Positions 1 to 5,786 of a stretch of DNA of 17,551 nucleotides are shown piece after piece. Under the pieces are notes generated by a model. It was given only the letters and a program-made list of their open reading frames with translations, had not been told where the DNA came from and did not search any database. Both the position numbers and the translations under genes were made by a program. Each line of letters opens with the position of its first letter. The stretch's first letter is position 1. The stretch comes from JAZLIL01 sp045617405 (GTDB lineage Bacteria > Bacillota > Clostridia > Lachnospirales > Lachnospiraceae), in the NCBI GenBank assembly GCA_045617405.1, contig JAZLIL010000181.1, positions 1 through 17,551 of the forward strand, read 5' to 3'.

Positions 1-2
1 GA

Positions 3-362
3 CATGGCTACGATCCGACTTCAATCGTCGGTTCGCTTCAGTCAGGGCTGACAGGCGATAACACCATGATTTTTACAAAGTCGACGCTGGATCTTGTTTC
101 TTCTTTTGCACTCAGCGCTTCTCTTGGTATCGGAGTCCTTCTTTCATCTGTCTTCGTTTTTGCTTTTCAGGGACTTCTTGTTCTTCTTTCGGGACTTGTT
201 GCGCCATTGTTTACAGAAGTGGTGATTGCAGAAGTGACATGTGCAGGATCGATTATTATTATCGGACTTGGCCTCAACCTGATAGGGATAACGAAGCTGA
301 AATGTGCCAATTATCTCCCTGCAATCGTAATGCCGCTTGTTCTCTGCCTTTTCTTTAAGTAA
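3..362 (+). CDS. DUF554 family integral membrane protein, C-terminal part (5' end outside window)
   Basis: The reading frame is open from the window edge and ends at TAA 360-362, leaving 119 visible residues. An internal ATG at 66 is unlikely to be the start, because the frame upstream of it already reads a family-like segment (DPTSIVGSLQSGLTGDNT) that resembles the conserved loop of DUF554/YdfK proteins just before a TKS-type motif. The rest is three or four hydrophobic helices rich in Gly, Leu, Ile and Val, including a glycine-rich IIIIGLGLNLIGI segment, and the chain ends in FFK. DUF554 proteins are multi-pass membrane proteins of unknown transport or sensing role, so no substrate is proposed. 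No clear terminator follows; the next gene starts 174 bases downstream behind what may be its own promoter. The family call rests on remembered similarity and is fairly sure. Confidence 0.8.
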   Translation, partial: HGYDPTSIVGSLQSGLTGDNTMIFTKSTLDLVSSFALSASLGIGVLLSSVFVFAFQGLLVLLSGLVAPLFTEVVIAEVTCAGSIIIIGLGLNLIGITKLKCANYLPAIVMPLVLCLFFK

Positions 363-391
363 GGCCGTTATTTTATATTTGAAAAAAAACT

Positions 392-421
392 TTGGACTTA
401 TTAAACAGTTTGATGTACAAT
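392..421 (+). promoter_or_regulatory. Possible sigma-A-type promoter for the LytTR regulator gene
   Basis: TTGGAC (392-397) and TACAAT (416-421) are separated by 18 bases, in the gap before the response-regulator gene. The -10 has five of six consensus bases, but the -35 is weak. The start point would fall near 428, inside an imperfect palindrome (425-449), leaving a leader of about 110 bases. This is inference from hexamer matching. Confidence 0.4.
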
Positions 422-424
422 ATT

Positions 425-449
425 ATAAGCGGTTTTCAAAACGGCTTAT
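425..449 (+). repeat. Imperfect inverted repeat just downstream of the candidate -10
   Basis: The arms around AAGCGGTTTT and AAAACGGCTT pair over about 11 positions with one G-G mismatch and a tiny centre at C437. The position overlapping the expected transcription start fits an operator for a dimeric regulator. It could also be a short 5' hairpin or a weak terminator-like remnant, but no T-run follows. Confidence 0.45.
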
Positions 450-536
450 TTGACCGTGTTATCTACCCCACAGATGAGGAAAACCTCAACCACACAACCA
501 GCCAGCAATCTATCAAAGCAGTAAATCGGAGTAAAT

Positions 537-1259
537 ATGAATATTGCAATTTGCGATGACGATCCCGTCATTGTCGAACAAATTGAAGTATTACTTAGAG
601 AGTACATTTCAAAGGGTCACTCAAAAATTAAGTTTGACCATTTTTTCAGCCCGCTTGAGTTGATTTCCGAAATTGAGAAGCGCCAGCGTTATGATGTCCT
701 TTTTCTCGATATCATCATGCCGGGTGTTAATGGCATGTCTGCGGCAAAGGAAATCAGGCAGCTTGATAAGAATCTTAAGATTGTATTTCTAACGTCTTCT
801 GCTGAGTACGCAGTTGAGTCTTATAGGGTAAACGCAAGGGATTATCAGCTGAAGCCTGTAGTCAAGACTGCATTTGTTTCATTACTTGATGAACTTTATG
901 ACGAGTGCCAGAAAGCGGAAGCAAATAGTATTCTCATAAAGAGCAGAGAAGGACTTACAAGAGTTGTTGTATCTCAGATTGAGTATTGCGAGTCAATCAA
1001 CAGGAAGGTGGCAGTAGTCCTTTCAAGCGGCAGAAGTATTGAGTGTGATGTAAAGCTTGAAGAGCTGTTTTCAAAGCTTGAGGCCTACGCGAGCTTCATC
1101 AGACCTCATCGCTCTTACATTGTAAACATGGCTTTCATTCGCAACATCTCAGCAGGCATTATTGAATTAGAGAGTGATGTAGAGATTGTAATTCCTCATG
1201 GCAAACAGACTGCCGTAAAGGAGAAGTATCTTTCCTACATTGCAGGACGAAAGGGTTGA
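537..1259 (+). CDS. LytTR-family response regulator (AgrA/LytR type), orphan
   Basis: This 240-residue protein has two domains. Residues 1-120 are a receiver with the acidic pocket D7-D8-D9, phospho-acceptor D58 in the LFLDIIMPG context, T86 and K106 (LKP), so all phosphorylation residues are present. Residues about 137-238 are a LytTR DNA-binding domain, seen in the RSYIVNM-like segment and the IPHGK region near the end. LytTR regulators usually bind paired direct repeats upstream of target promoters and are partnered with a GHKL-type membrane histidine kinase, often in peptide quorum sensing. No kinase is encoded in the visible neighbourhood, so its signal is unknown. CGGAG at 527-531 sits five bases before the ATG. 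The next gene begins four bases after the stop, so the two are probably co-transcribed. The family call is secure; the targets are unknown. Confidence 0.93.
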   Translation: MNIAICDDDPVIVEQIEVLLREYISKGHSKIKFDHFFSPLELISEIEKRQRYDVLFLDIIMPGVNGMSAAKEIRQLDKNLKIVFLTSSAEYAVESYRVNARDYQLKPVVKTAFVSLLDELYDECQKAEANSILIKSREGLTRVVVSQIEYCESINRKVAVVLSSGRSIECDVKLEELFSKLEAYASFIRPHRSYIVNMAFIRNISAGIIELESDVEIVIPHGKQTAVKEKYLSYIAGRKG

Positions 1260-1263
1260 CAAA

Positions 1264-1719
1264 ATGCATCCGACTGATTTAATGGATGTTTTCAGCAATA
1301 AGATTTTAATTTCGGCACTGGCAAGTTGGTGTGTTACGCAGATTATTAAGACGATTATCTATTCTGTAGTTAACAGGTCTATCAATGTTTCGCGTCTTAT
1401 CGGTGACGGTGGAATGCCGAGTACACATGCAGCAACAGTGGTGGCACTTGCGGTGTCATCAGGATTTGTCTGCGGATTCGGTTCACCCGTTTTTGCAGTT
1501 GCACTTGTATTCGCGATTGTTGTTATGCATGATGCGAGGGGTGTACGTTACGAGGCTGAAAAGCACGCAAAGGCACTTGAGCAGTTGTTTGATTTGATGA
1601 ATGCGGACATGGATCAGGAAATGAAGCTGAAGCAGTTTCTCGGTCACACGCCGCTGCAGGTTTTCTTCGGCGCCTTGACAGGTCTTGTTGTTTCAATATT
1701 AATTTATGTATTTTTCTGA
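1264..1719 (+). CDS. DUF212 / divergent PAP2 family membrane protein (YuiD-like)
   Basis: The protein has 151 residues when started at ATG 1264, four bases after the regulator stop. An in-frame TTG at 1240 would overlap the preceding gene and adds residues atypical of the family, so I prefer 1264, with AAGGGT upstream as a modest ribosome-binding site. The family signature is clear: GGMPSTHAAT (PSTHA at residues 52-56), then a glycine/phenylalanine-rich helix, HDARGVR at 89-95, and GHTP at 127-130 before a C-terminal hydrophobic helix. Three or four membrane segments are visible. DUF212 is related to PAP2 acid phosphatases but only part of their active-site pattern is recognisable, and its physiological substrate is not established. 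Co-transcription with the LytTR regulator is likely from the spacing. A compact hairpin plus T-run directly at its stop suggests transcription ends here. Confidence 0.88.
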   Translation: MHPTDLMDVFSNKILISALASWCVTQIIKTIIYSVVNRSINVSRLIGDGGMPSTHAATVVALAVSSGFVCGFGSPVFAVALVFAIVVMHDARGVRYEAEKHAKALEQLFDLMNADMDQEMKLKQFLGHTPLQVFFGALTGLVVSILIYVFF

Positions 1720-1747
1720 GGAATGCGTTGCATTCCTTTTTATTTGT
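1719..1747 (+). terminator. Intrinsic terminator after the DUF212 gene
   Basis: AGGAATGC (1719-1726) and GCATTCCT (1730-1737) form a perfect 8-bp stem with a GTT loop, followed immediately by a T-rich run from 1738. It overlaps the last base of the DUF212 stop codon and ends before the recX ribosome-binding site. Confidence 0.82.
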
Positions 1748-1765
1748 AATCAAAGGAGGAAAGAG

Positions 1766-2251
1766 ATGCCTGACAACTCCAGCGTTTTTGAAAAGGAAAA
1801 GAAGGACGCCATTAAGAAGGCAATTAACATTCTTTTGGGCAACGACAAGTCGGAGAAGGAGCTTCGCGACAGACTTATAAAGGCAGGCTTTTCGGATGAA
1901 GCGACAGACGCTTCGGTGGAGTACTGCAAAGGATTCGGTTATGTCAATGACAGAAGAATCACCGAAAGCTTCATTTTGTCGCAATGCAGTAAAAGGAGCA
2001 GGCGAGAGATAGAAATGAAGCTTGTTCTGAAAGGTATCGACCGTGACCTTATAGAGGAGGTTTACTGTTCGATTGAAGACGATGAATCTGTAAGTCTTTA
2101 TAATGCACAGCTTGAAGCGGCAAGGAAGATTTTCAAAAGGAAGGTCGATTCAGGACTTGATCCCGGTAGTTACAATGATTTGATTAAGATTAAGGCAGCG
2201 CTCTACAATAAGGGCTTTAGTGAGAATATAATTCATGAACTGACTGAATAA
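1766..2251 (+). CDS. recX: RecX-like regulator of RecA
   Basis: The protein has 161 residues when started at ATG 1766, behind AAAGGAGG at 1752-1759. A longer in-frame start at 1706 would run through the upstream terminator hairpin and is rejected. The sequence shows the helical-repeat pattern of RecX/OraA: AINILLGNDKSEKELRDRL with a basic-hydrophobic repeat, then GFGYVNDRRITESFI (the 'YVND' motif that is the best RecX hallmark), then RREIEMKLVLKGID and a third, more divergent repeat. RecX binds RecA filaments and limits or modulates strand exchange. recA is not adjacent here. A terminator precedes the gene but no obvious promoter is seen in the short gap, so it may depend on read-through or on a promoter inside the DUF212 gene. 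The C-terminal third is less conserved. The family call is confident. Confidence 0.88.
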   Translation: MPDNSSVFEKEKKDAIKKAINILLGNDKSEKELRDRLIKAGFSDEATDASVEYCKGFGYVNDRRITESFILSQCSKRSRREIEMKLVLKGIDRDLIEEVYCSIEDDESVSLYNAQLEAARKIFKRKVDSGLDPGSYNDLIKIKAALYNKGFSENIIHELTE

Positions 2252-2257
2252 TTACTA

Positions 2258-2286
2258 TTGTTTTTTTGAATTTGTTCAATTATAAT
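2258..2286 (+). promoter_or_regulatory. Promoter of the decarboxylase/carboxyltransferase operon
   Basis: TTGTTT (2258-2263) and a perfect TATAAT (2281-2286) are separated by 17 bases in the gap after recX. The start point would be near 2293, giving a leader of about 65 bases before ATG 2358. The -35 matches only the TTG core, but the -10 and spacing are consensus. Confidence 0.6.
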
Positions 2287-2295
2287 TGTAAATTG

Positions 2296-2320
2296 AAATT
2301 GTTTGGGCTTCAAGCAATTT
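2296..2320 (+). promoter_or_regulatory. 5'-UTR hairpin at the start of the operon mRNA
   Basis: AAATTGTTTG (2296-2305) pairs with CAAGCAATTT (2311-2320) over ten positions including one U-G pair, with loop GGCTT. It would lie within a few bases of the predicted transcript 5' end. It has no T-run, so it is not a terminator; a 5' stabilising hairpin or a regulator site is more plausible. Confidence 0.5.
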
Positions 2321-2357
2321 GTGTGAACGAAAAAACAGTAATAATGGAGGGTTTGAA

Positions 2358-3764
2358 ATGTCAGATTCTATTAAGCTGACGGCAAAGGACAGAGTTCTTT
2401 GCTTGCTGGATGACAACAGCTTTGTTGAGATTGGTGCTTTTGTGACAAAGCGAAACACTGATTTTAATCTCGGCGAGACATGTGCACCCGGCGACGGTGT
2501 TATCACCGGTTACGGTACTGTAAACGGATTTCCTGTATTTGTTTACAGTCAGGATGCCAGTGTATTAAACGGCTCCCTTGGAGAAATGCATGCCCGTAAG
2601 ATTTCGAGAGTTTATGAGCTCGCCGTTAAGGTTGGTGCTCCTATTGTCGGAATCCTTGATTGCAGCGGTATGAGACTTAAGGAAGGTACCGATGCAATGG
2701 ACGCTTTTGGCGAAGTTTTTGCGGCAGAAGCAAGTGTTTCGGGAATGGTTCCCCAGATTGCCTGTGTAGTTGGTGAGTGCGGAGGTGCTTCTGCAGTTTC
2801 TGCTTCACTTTGTGATTTCATCCTTGCAACAAAGGATGCAAAGCTCTACATCAACAAGCCCGATGCAGTAGCAGGAAACAATGCTTCAAAGTGCAATACT
2901 GCAGCTCCCTGCTTTAAGGCATCTGTCGGTGATGTTGATTTCGTATTTGATTCTGAGGAAGCACTCTTTAATGCAGCAAGAGAGCTGATGGGATGTCTTC
3001 CTTCTTCCAACAATCCCGAGGAAAATGCTCCTTCGCAGGATGATCTCAATAGAAGCGTAAGTTGTTTCGACGAGAATCCTTCCGACGCCCGGGAATGCCT
3101 TCGTGAGATTTCCGATAACGGGTTCTACATTGAGCCCCGCAAGGACTACGCAACTGATATTGTCACCGCGTTTATCAGGCTCAACGGGGAGACTGTGGGC
3201 GTAGTTGCAAACAACGGTGCACTCAGCGCAAAGGGTGCCGATAAGGCTGCCGGTTTTGTCAGCTTCTGTGATTCCTTCAATATCGAACTTCTTACTCTTG
3301 TTGATGTTGCAGGACTTGACAACAGCGAGTGCTCTGAGCGTAACCTTGCCAACAAGCTGGCTAAGCTCACAAAGGTGATCGCTGAAGCTACAGTTCCCAA
3401 AGTTTGTCTTGTAAAGGGAAATGCATTCGGAACAGCAGGTATCATTATGAACAGCAGAAGCATCGGAGCTGATCTTGTTTACGCACTTGACGGTGCAAAG
3501 ATTGGTCCTATGCCTGCAAATCTTGCAGCACAGATCGTTTTCGCAGACGAGCTTAAGGCTGAGAACGGCGGAGAAGCTTCTCTAAAGAAGTTTGCGGCAA
3601 AGTATGATGAGAGCAACTTAAGCGCTTTTGCTGCAGCTAAGAGAGGCGTTGTTGATGATATCATTTCCGGTGCTGATGCAAGAAAGCAGCTCATCTATGC
3701 ATTTGAGATGCTCTACTATAAGGAAGTTGATGAACCCGACAGAAAGCATTACACGCTAAGATAA
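2358..3764 (+). CDS. Acyl-CoA-type carboxyltransferase subunit (MmdA/PccB/12S-like), divergent
   Basis: The protein has 468 residues; ATG 2358 is chosen over a GTG at 2319 because GGAGG lies at 2346-2350. Two crotonase-like halves are visible. The N half (about 40-175) has GDGVITGYG, NGSLGEMHA and KVGAPIVGILDCSG. The C half (about 240-400) has FCDSFNIELLTLVDVAG, AEATVPKV and NAFGTAGIIMNS. This is the fold of biotin-dependent acyl-CoA carboxyltransferases, which move CO2 between carboxybiotin and an acyl-CoA such as propionyl-CoA. The family's first oxyanion-hole segment DSGGAR reads DCSGMR here (residues 101-106), with Gly to Ser and Ala to Met, and the second (GGA) reads GTA at 358-360. The protein is shorter than typical MmdA (about 510 residues). 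It is the first gene of the operon and the stop lies 12 bases before oadG. Substrate cannot be named; methylmalonyl-CoA or malonyl-CoA are candidates. A structural or regulatory role is possible if the changes abolish catalysis. Confidence 0.85.
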   Translation: MSDSIKLTAKDRVLCLLDDNSFVEIGAFVTKRNTDFNLGETCAPGDGVITGYGTVNGFPVFVYSQDASVLNGSLGEMHARKISRVYELAVKVGAPIVGILDCSGMRLKEGTDAMDAFGEVFAAEASVSGMVPQIACVVGECGGASAVSASLCDFILATKDAKLYINKPDAVAGNNASKCNTAAPCFKASVGDVDFVFDSEEALFNAARELMGCLPSSNNPEENAPSQDDLNRSVSCFDENPSDARECLREISDNGFYIEPRKDYATDIVTAFIRLNGETVGVVANNGALSAKGADKAAGFVSFCDSFNIELLTLVDVAGLDNSECSERNLANKLAKLTKVIAEATVPKVCLVKGNAFGTAGIIMNSRSIGADLVYALDGAKIGPMPANLAAQIVFADELKAENGGEASLKKFAAKYDESNLSAFAAAKRGVVDDIISGADARKQLIYAFEMLYYKEVDEPDRKHYTLR

Positions 3765-3776
3765 GTGAGGTGCCCA

Positions 3777-4112
3777 ATGAGTAATATTATTTATCTTGAG
3801 GCCGGGATTACAATGGCTCAGGCAGGCTCAAATGCACTTATGGGAATTCTGATCGTGCTCTTTTCCCTCGCATTTATAGCAATTGTCATCAATATGTTCA
3901 ATATTGTTAATAAGTCAAGGAACGCAAAGACCGTTGATGTACCGGTTGTCAGCGAACCTGCTGCTTTGTCTGTGGTTGAAGATGAAGCTGATGATACAGA
4001 GCTTATTGCAGTTCTTATGGCAGCAATCGTTTCCTACGAGGCCGAGCTTGGAAACAATGTTTCACCTGAAGACCTTGTAGTCAGAAGTGTAAAGAAGCTT
4101 CGCAGAAGATAG
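3777..4112 (+). CDS. oadG: OadG-family gamma subunit of Na+-pumping decarboxylase
   Basis: This is a 111-residue protein. ATG 3777 is preferred over an in-frame GTG at 3765 because GAGGTG at about 3766-3771 is a ribosome-binding site for it. A short N-terminal segment precedes one strong transmembrane helix at about residues 17-38 (ALMGILIVLFSLAFIAIVIN). A polar linker with Val, Pro, Glu and Asp follows, then a C-terminal helical region (about 74-100: ELIAVLMAAIVSYEAEL) typical of OadG/MmdD-like subunits, and a basic tail ending RRR. In the known enzymes this subunit anchors the soluble carboxyltransferase to the membrane beta subunit and stabilises the complex. Its place between carboxyltransferase and biotin carrier genes agrees with that role. 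The canonical His-rich Zn-binding tail of Klebsiella OadG is not seen. The family call is good because of context and topology; sequence conservation in this family is low. Confidence 0.85.
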   Translation: MSNIIYLEAGITMAQAGSNALMGILIVLFSLAFIAIVINMFNIVNKSRNAKTVDVPVVSEPAALSVVEDEADDTELIAVLMAAIVSYEAELGNNVSPEDLVVRSVKKLRRR

Positions 4113-4145
4113 TCTTCGCTATTTCAGGCTTCATATGAAAAGATG

Positions 4146-4184
4146 ATCTCATATTTGAAGGACCGTTGTCCGGTGGTGTGAGAT
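4146..4184 (+). other. Intercistronic nested hairpin between oadG and the biotin carrier gene
   Basis: The outer stem pairs ATCTCA (4146-4151) with TGAGAT (4179-4184). The inner stem pairs GGAC (4160-4163) with GTCC (4168-4171) around CGTT. It sits in the 100-base gap after oadG, an unusually wide gap for this operon, with no T-run. An RNA-processing or stability element that raises carrier expression is plausible; this is inference. Confidence 0.4.
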
Positions 4185-4212
4185 AATGATTTAAAACAAA
4201 CGGAGGTTAAAA

Positions 4213-4575
4213 ATGAAAAATTATACAATTACTGTAAATGGTAATGTTTATGAGGTTTCCGTAGAGGAGAATACAGGTGCAGCTCCTGTTCAGGCAGCCG
4301 CACCCGCAGCAGTTAAGAAGGCTCCGGCAGCACCAAAAAAGGCTGCTTCTGCAGGTGCAGGCACAGTTAAAATTACTGCTCCCATGCCCGGAAAGATCCT
4401 TGACATTAAGTCAAAGGTTGGCGACAGCGTAAAGAAGGGACAGGTTATAATGATTCTTGAGGCAATGAAGATGGAGAACGAGATTGTTGCAGCACAGGAC
4501 GGTACGGTAGCAAGCATCGACGTAACAGTCGGAGCAGCAGTTGAGGCCGGTGTTGTACTTGCTTCATTAAACTAG
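4213..4575 (+). CDS. Biotin carboxyl carrier protein of the decarboxylase complex
   Basis: This 120-residue protein starts at ATG 4213 behind CGGAGG (4201-4206). Residues 1-20 form a short beta-strand start (YTITVNGNVYEVSVEE), typical of biotin carriers of this class. Residues about 21-50 are a flexible Ala/Pro/Lys linker. Residues about 51-120 are the biotinyl domain with PMPGKI, GQVIMILEAMKMENE and a closing beta-strand. K86 in the AMKM motif is the expected biotin attachment site, 34 residues from the C-terminus as usual. The carrier shuttles carboxybiotin from the OadA-type (and possibly the MmdA-type) carboxyltransferase to OadB. It stands alone rather than being fused to OadA, as in methylmalonyl-CoA or glutaconyl-CoA decarboxylases. 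It is also like the 1.3S subunit of transcarboxylase. The call is very secure. Confidence 0.95.
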   Translation: MKNYTITVNGNVYEVSVEENTGAAPVQAAAPAAVKKAPAAPKKAASAGAGTVKITAPMPGKILDIKSKVGDSVKKGQVIMILEAMKMENEIVAAQDGTVASIDVTVGAAVEAGVVLASLN

Positions 4576-4635
4576 GAGATGCGAAAGGCATTTTCTCACT
4601 AATCATCGCCATATAGGCAGAACGGAGATGTCCTC

Positions 4636-5763
4636 ATGGATTACATTACTGAAACACTAAGTAATTTAGCCGGGCAAACCGCTTTTTTCTCCCTTGACTG
4701 GAGAAATTACGTGATGATAGTTGTAGCTCTCGGACTTTTGGTTCTTGCAATCAAGTTCGGATTCGAGCCTTTACTGCTTGTGCCGATTTCTTTCGGTATG
4801 CTGCTTGTAAATCTTTATCCACCTATCATCGAAGAAGGCGGACTGCTTCACTTTTTCTTTAAACTTGACGAATGGAGTATTCTCCCGTCACTTATTTTCC
4901 TTGGCGTCGGCGCTATGACGGATTTCGGTCCTCTTATCGCTAACCCCATCAGCTTCCTTCTTGGCGCTGCTGCTCAGCTAGGTATCTACGCAGCGTACTT
5001 TATTGCAATTAAAATGGGATTCAACGGACAGGAAGCAGCAGCTATTTCAATTATCGGTGGTGCTGACGGCCCCACAAGTATTTTCCTTCTCGGAAAGCTC
5101 GGTCAGACACACCTTATGGGACCTGTAGCGGTAGCAGCTTATTCCTACATGTCACTGGTACCCATTATCCAGCCTCCCATCATGAAGCTTCTTACCACAA
5201 AGAAGGAAAGACAGATCAAGATGGAGCAGCTTCGCCCTGTTTCCAAGACAGAGAAGATTCTGTTCCCCATCATTATCACAATTATTGTATGCCTTATCCT
5301 TCCGAGTACAGCTCCCCTTGTCGGCATGCTTATGCTCGGTAATCTCTTCAGAGAGTGCGGTGTGGTAGGACAGTTAACGGAAACAGCTTCAAATGCCCTT
5401 ATGTACATAGTAGTTATTCTTCTTGGTACTTCAGTTGGTGCAACAACAAGCGGTGCTGCATTCCTCAACTGGGATACCATTAAGATTGTTGTTCTCGGAC
5501 TTATTGCTTTTGCATTTGGTACTGCCGGCGGCGTGCTTTTCGGAAAGCTTCTCTGCTGGCTTACAAAGGGCAAAATCAACCCGCTTATCGGAGCTGCCGG
5601 TGTATCTGCGGTTCCTATGGCAGCGAGAGTTGCCCAGAAGGTCGGTTCGGACGAGGATCCCACAAACTTCCTTCTTATGCATGCAATGGGACCTAACGTA
5701 GCGGGAGTTATCGGAACAGCTGTTGTAGCCGGCGTATTTATGGCAATTTACGGCGTACACTGA
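4636..5763 (+). CDS. oadB: Na+-translocating decarboxylase beta subunit (OadB/MmdB/GcdB)
   Basis: This 375-residue polytopic membrane protein has about nine hydrophobic helices and starts at ATG 4636 behind GGAG (4624-4627). The family's key motifs are intact: IIGGADGPTSIF with D144, the residue matching the Na+/proton-coupling Asp of known beta subunits, and GPNVAGVIGTAVVAG near the C-terminus, with N354. The subunit decarboxylates carboxybiotin and uses the free energy to export Na+ across the cytoplasmic membrane. Its length is close to MmdB-type subunits (about 375) and shorter than Klebsiella OadB (about 433), which does not by itself define the substrate. The stop overlaps an ATG at 5763, but the oadA start is more likely at 5787. 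This is the strongest evidence in the operon for a Na+-pump role. The call is very secure. Confidence 0.97.
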   Translation: MDYITETLSNLAGQTAFFSLDWRNYVMIVVALGLLVLAIKFGFEPLLLVPISFGMLLVNLYPPIIEEGGLLHFFFKLDEWSILPSLIFLGVGAMTDFGPLIANPISFLLGAAAQLGIYAAYFIAIKMGFNGQEAAAISIIGGADGPTSIFLLGKLGQTHLMGPVAVAAYSYMSLVPIIQPPIMKLLTTKKERQIKMEQLRPVSKTEKILFPIIITIIVCLILPSTAPLVGMLMLGNLFRECGVVGQLTETASNALMYIVVILLGTSVGATTSGAAFLNWDTIKIVVLGLIAFAFGTAGGVLFGKLLCWLTKGKINPLIGAAGVSAVPMAARVAQKVGSDEDPTNFLLMHAMGPNVAGVIGTAVVAGVFMAIYGVH

Positions 5764-5786
5764 TGACTGATTGGAGGATTAATCAA

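Noticed and set aside
66..362. A complete 98-residue protein starting at ATG 66
   Set aside because: The frame is open upstream to the window edge and encodes family-consistent DUF554 sequence before that ATG.
1706..1765. Longer N-terminus for RecX starting at 1706
   Set aside because: It would be encoded by the stop region of DUF212 and the terminator hairpin; ATG 1766 has a consensus ribosome-binding site and begins a family-like protein.
5145..5663. Minus-strand open frame of 172 codons opposite oadB
   Set aside because: Antisense shadow of a highly conserved membrane protein gene, with proline/threonine/arginine-rich noise sequence and no start signals.
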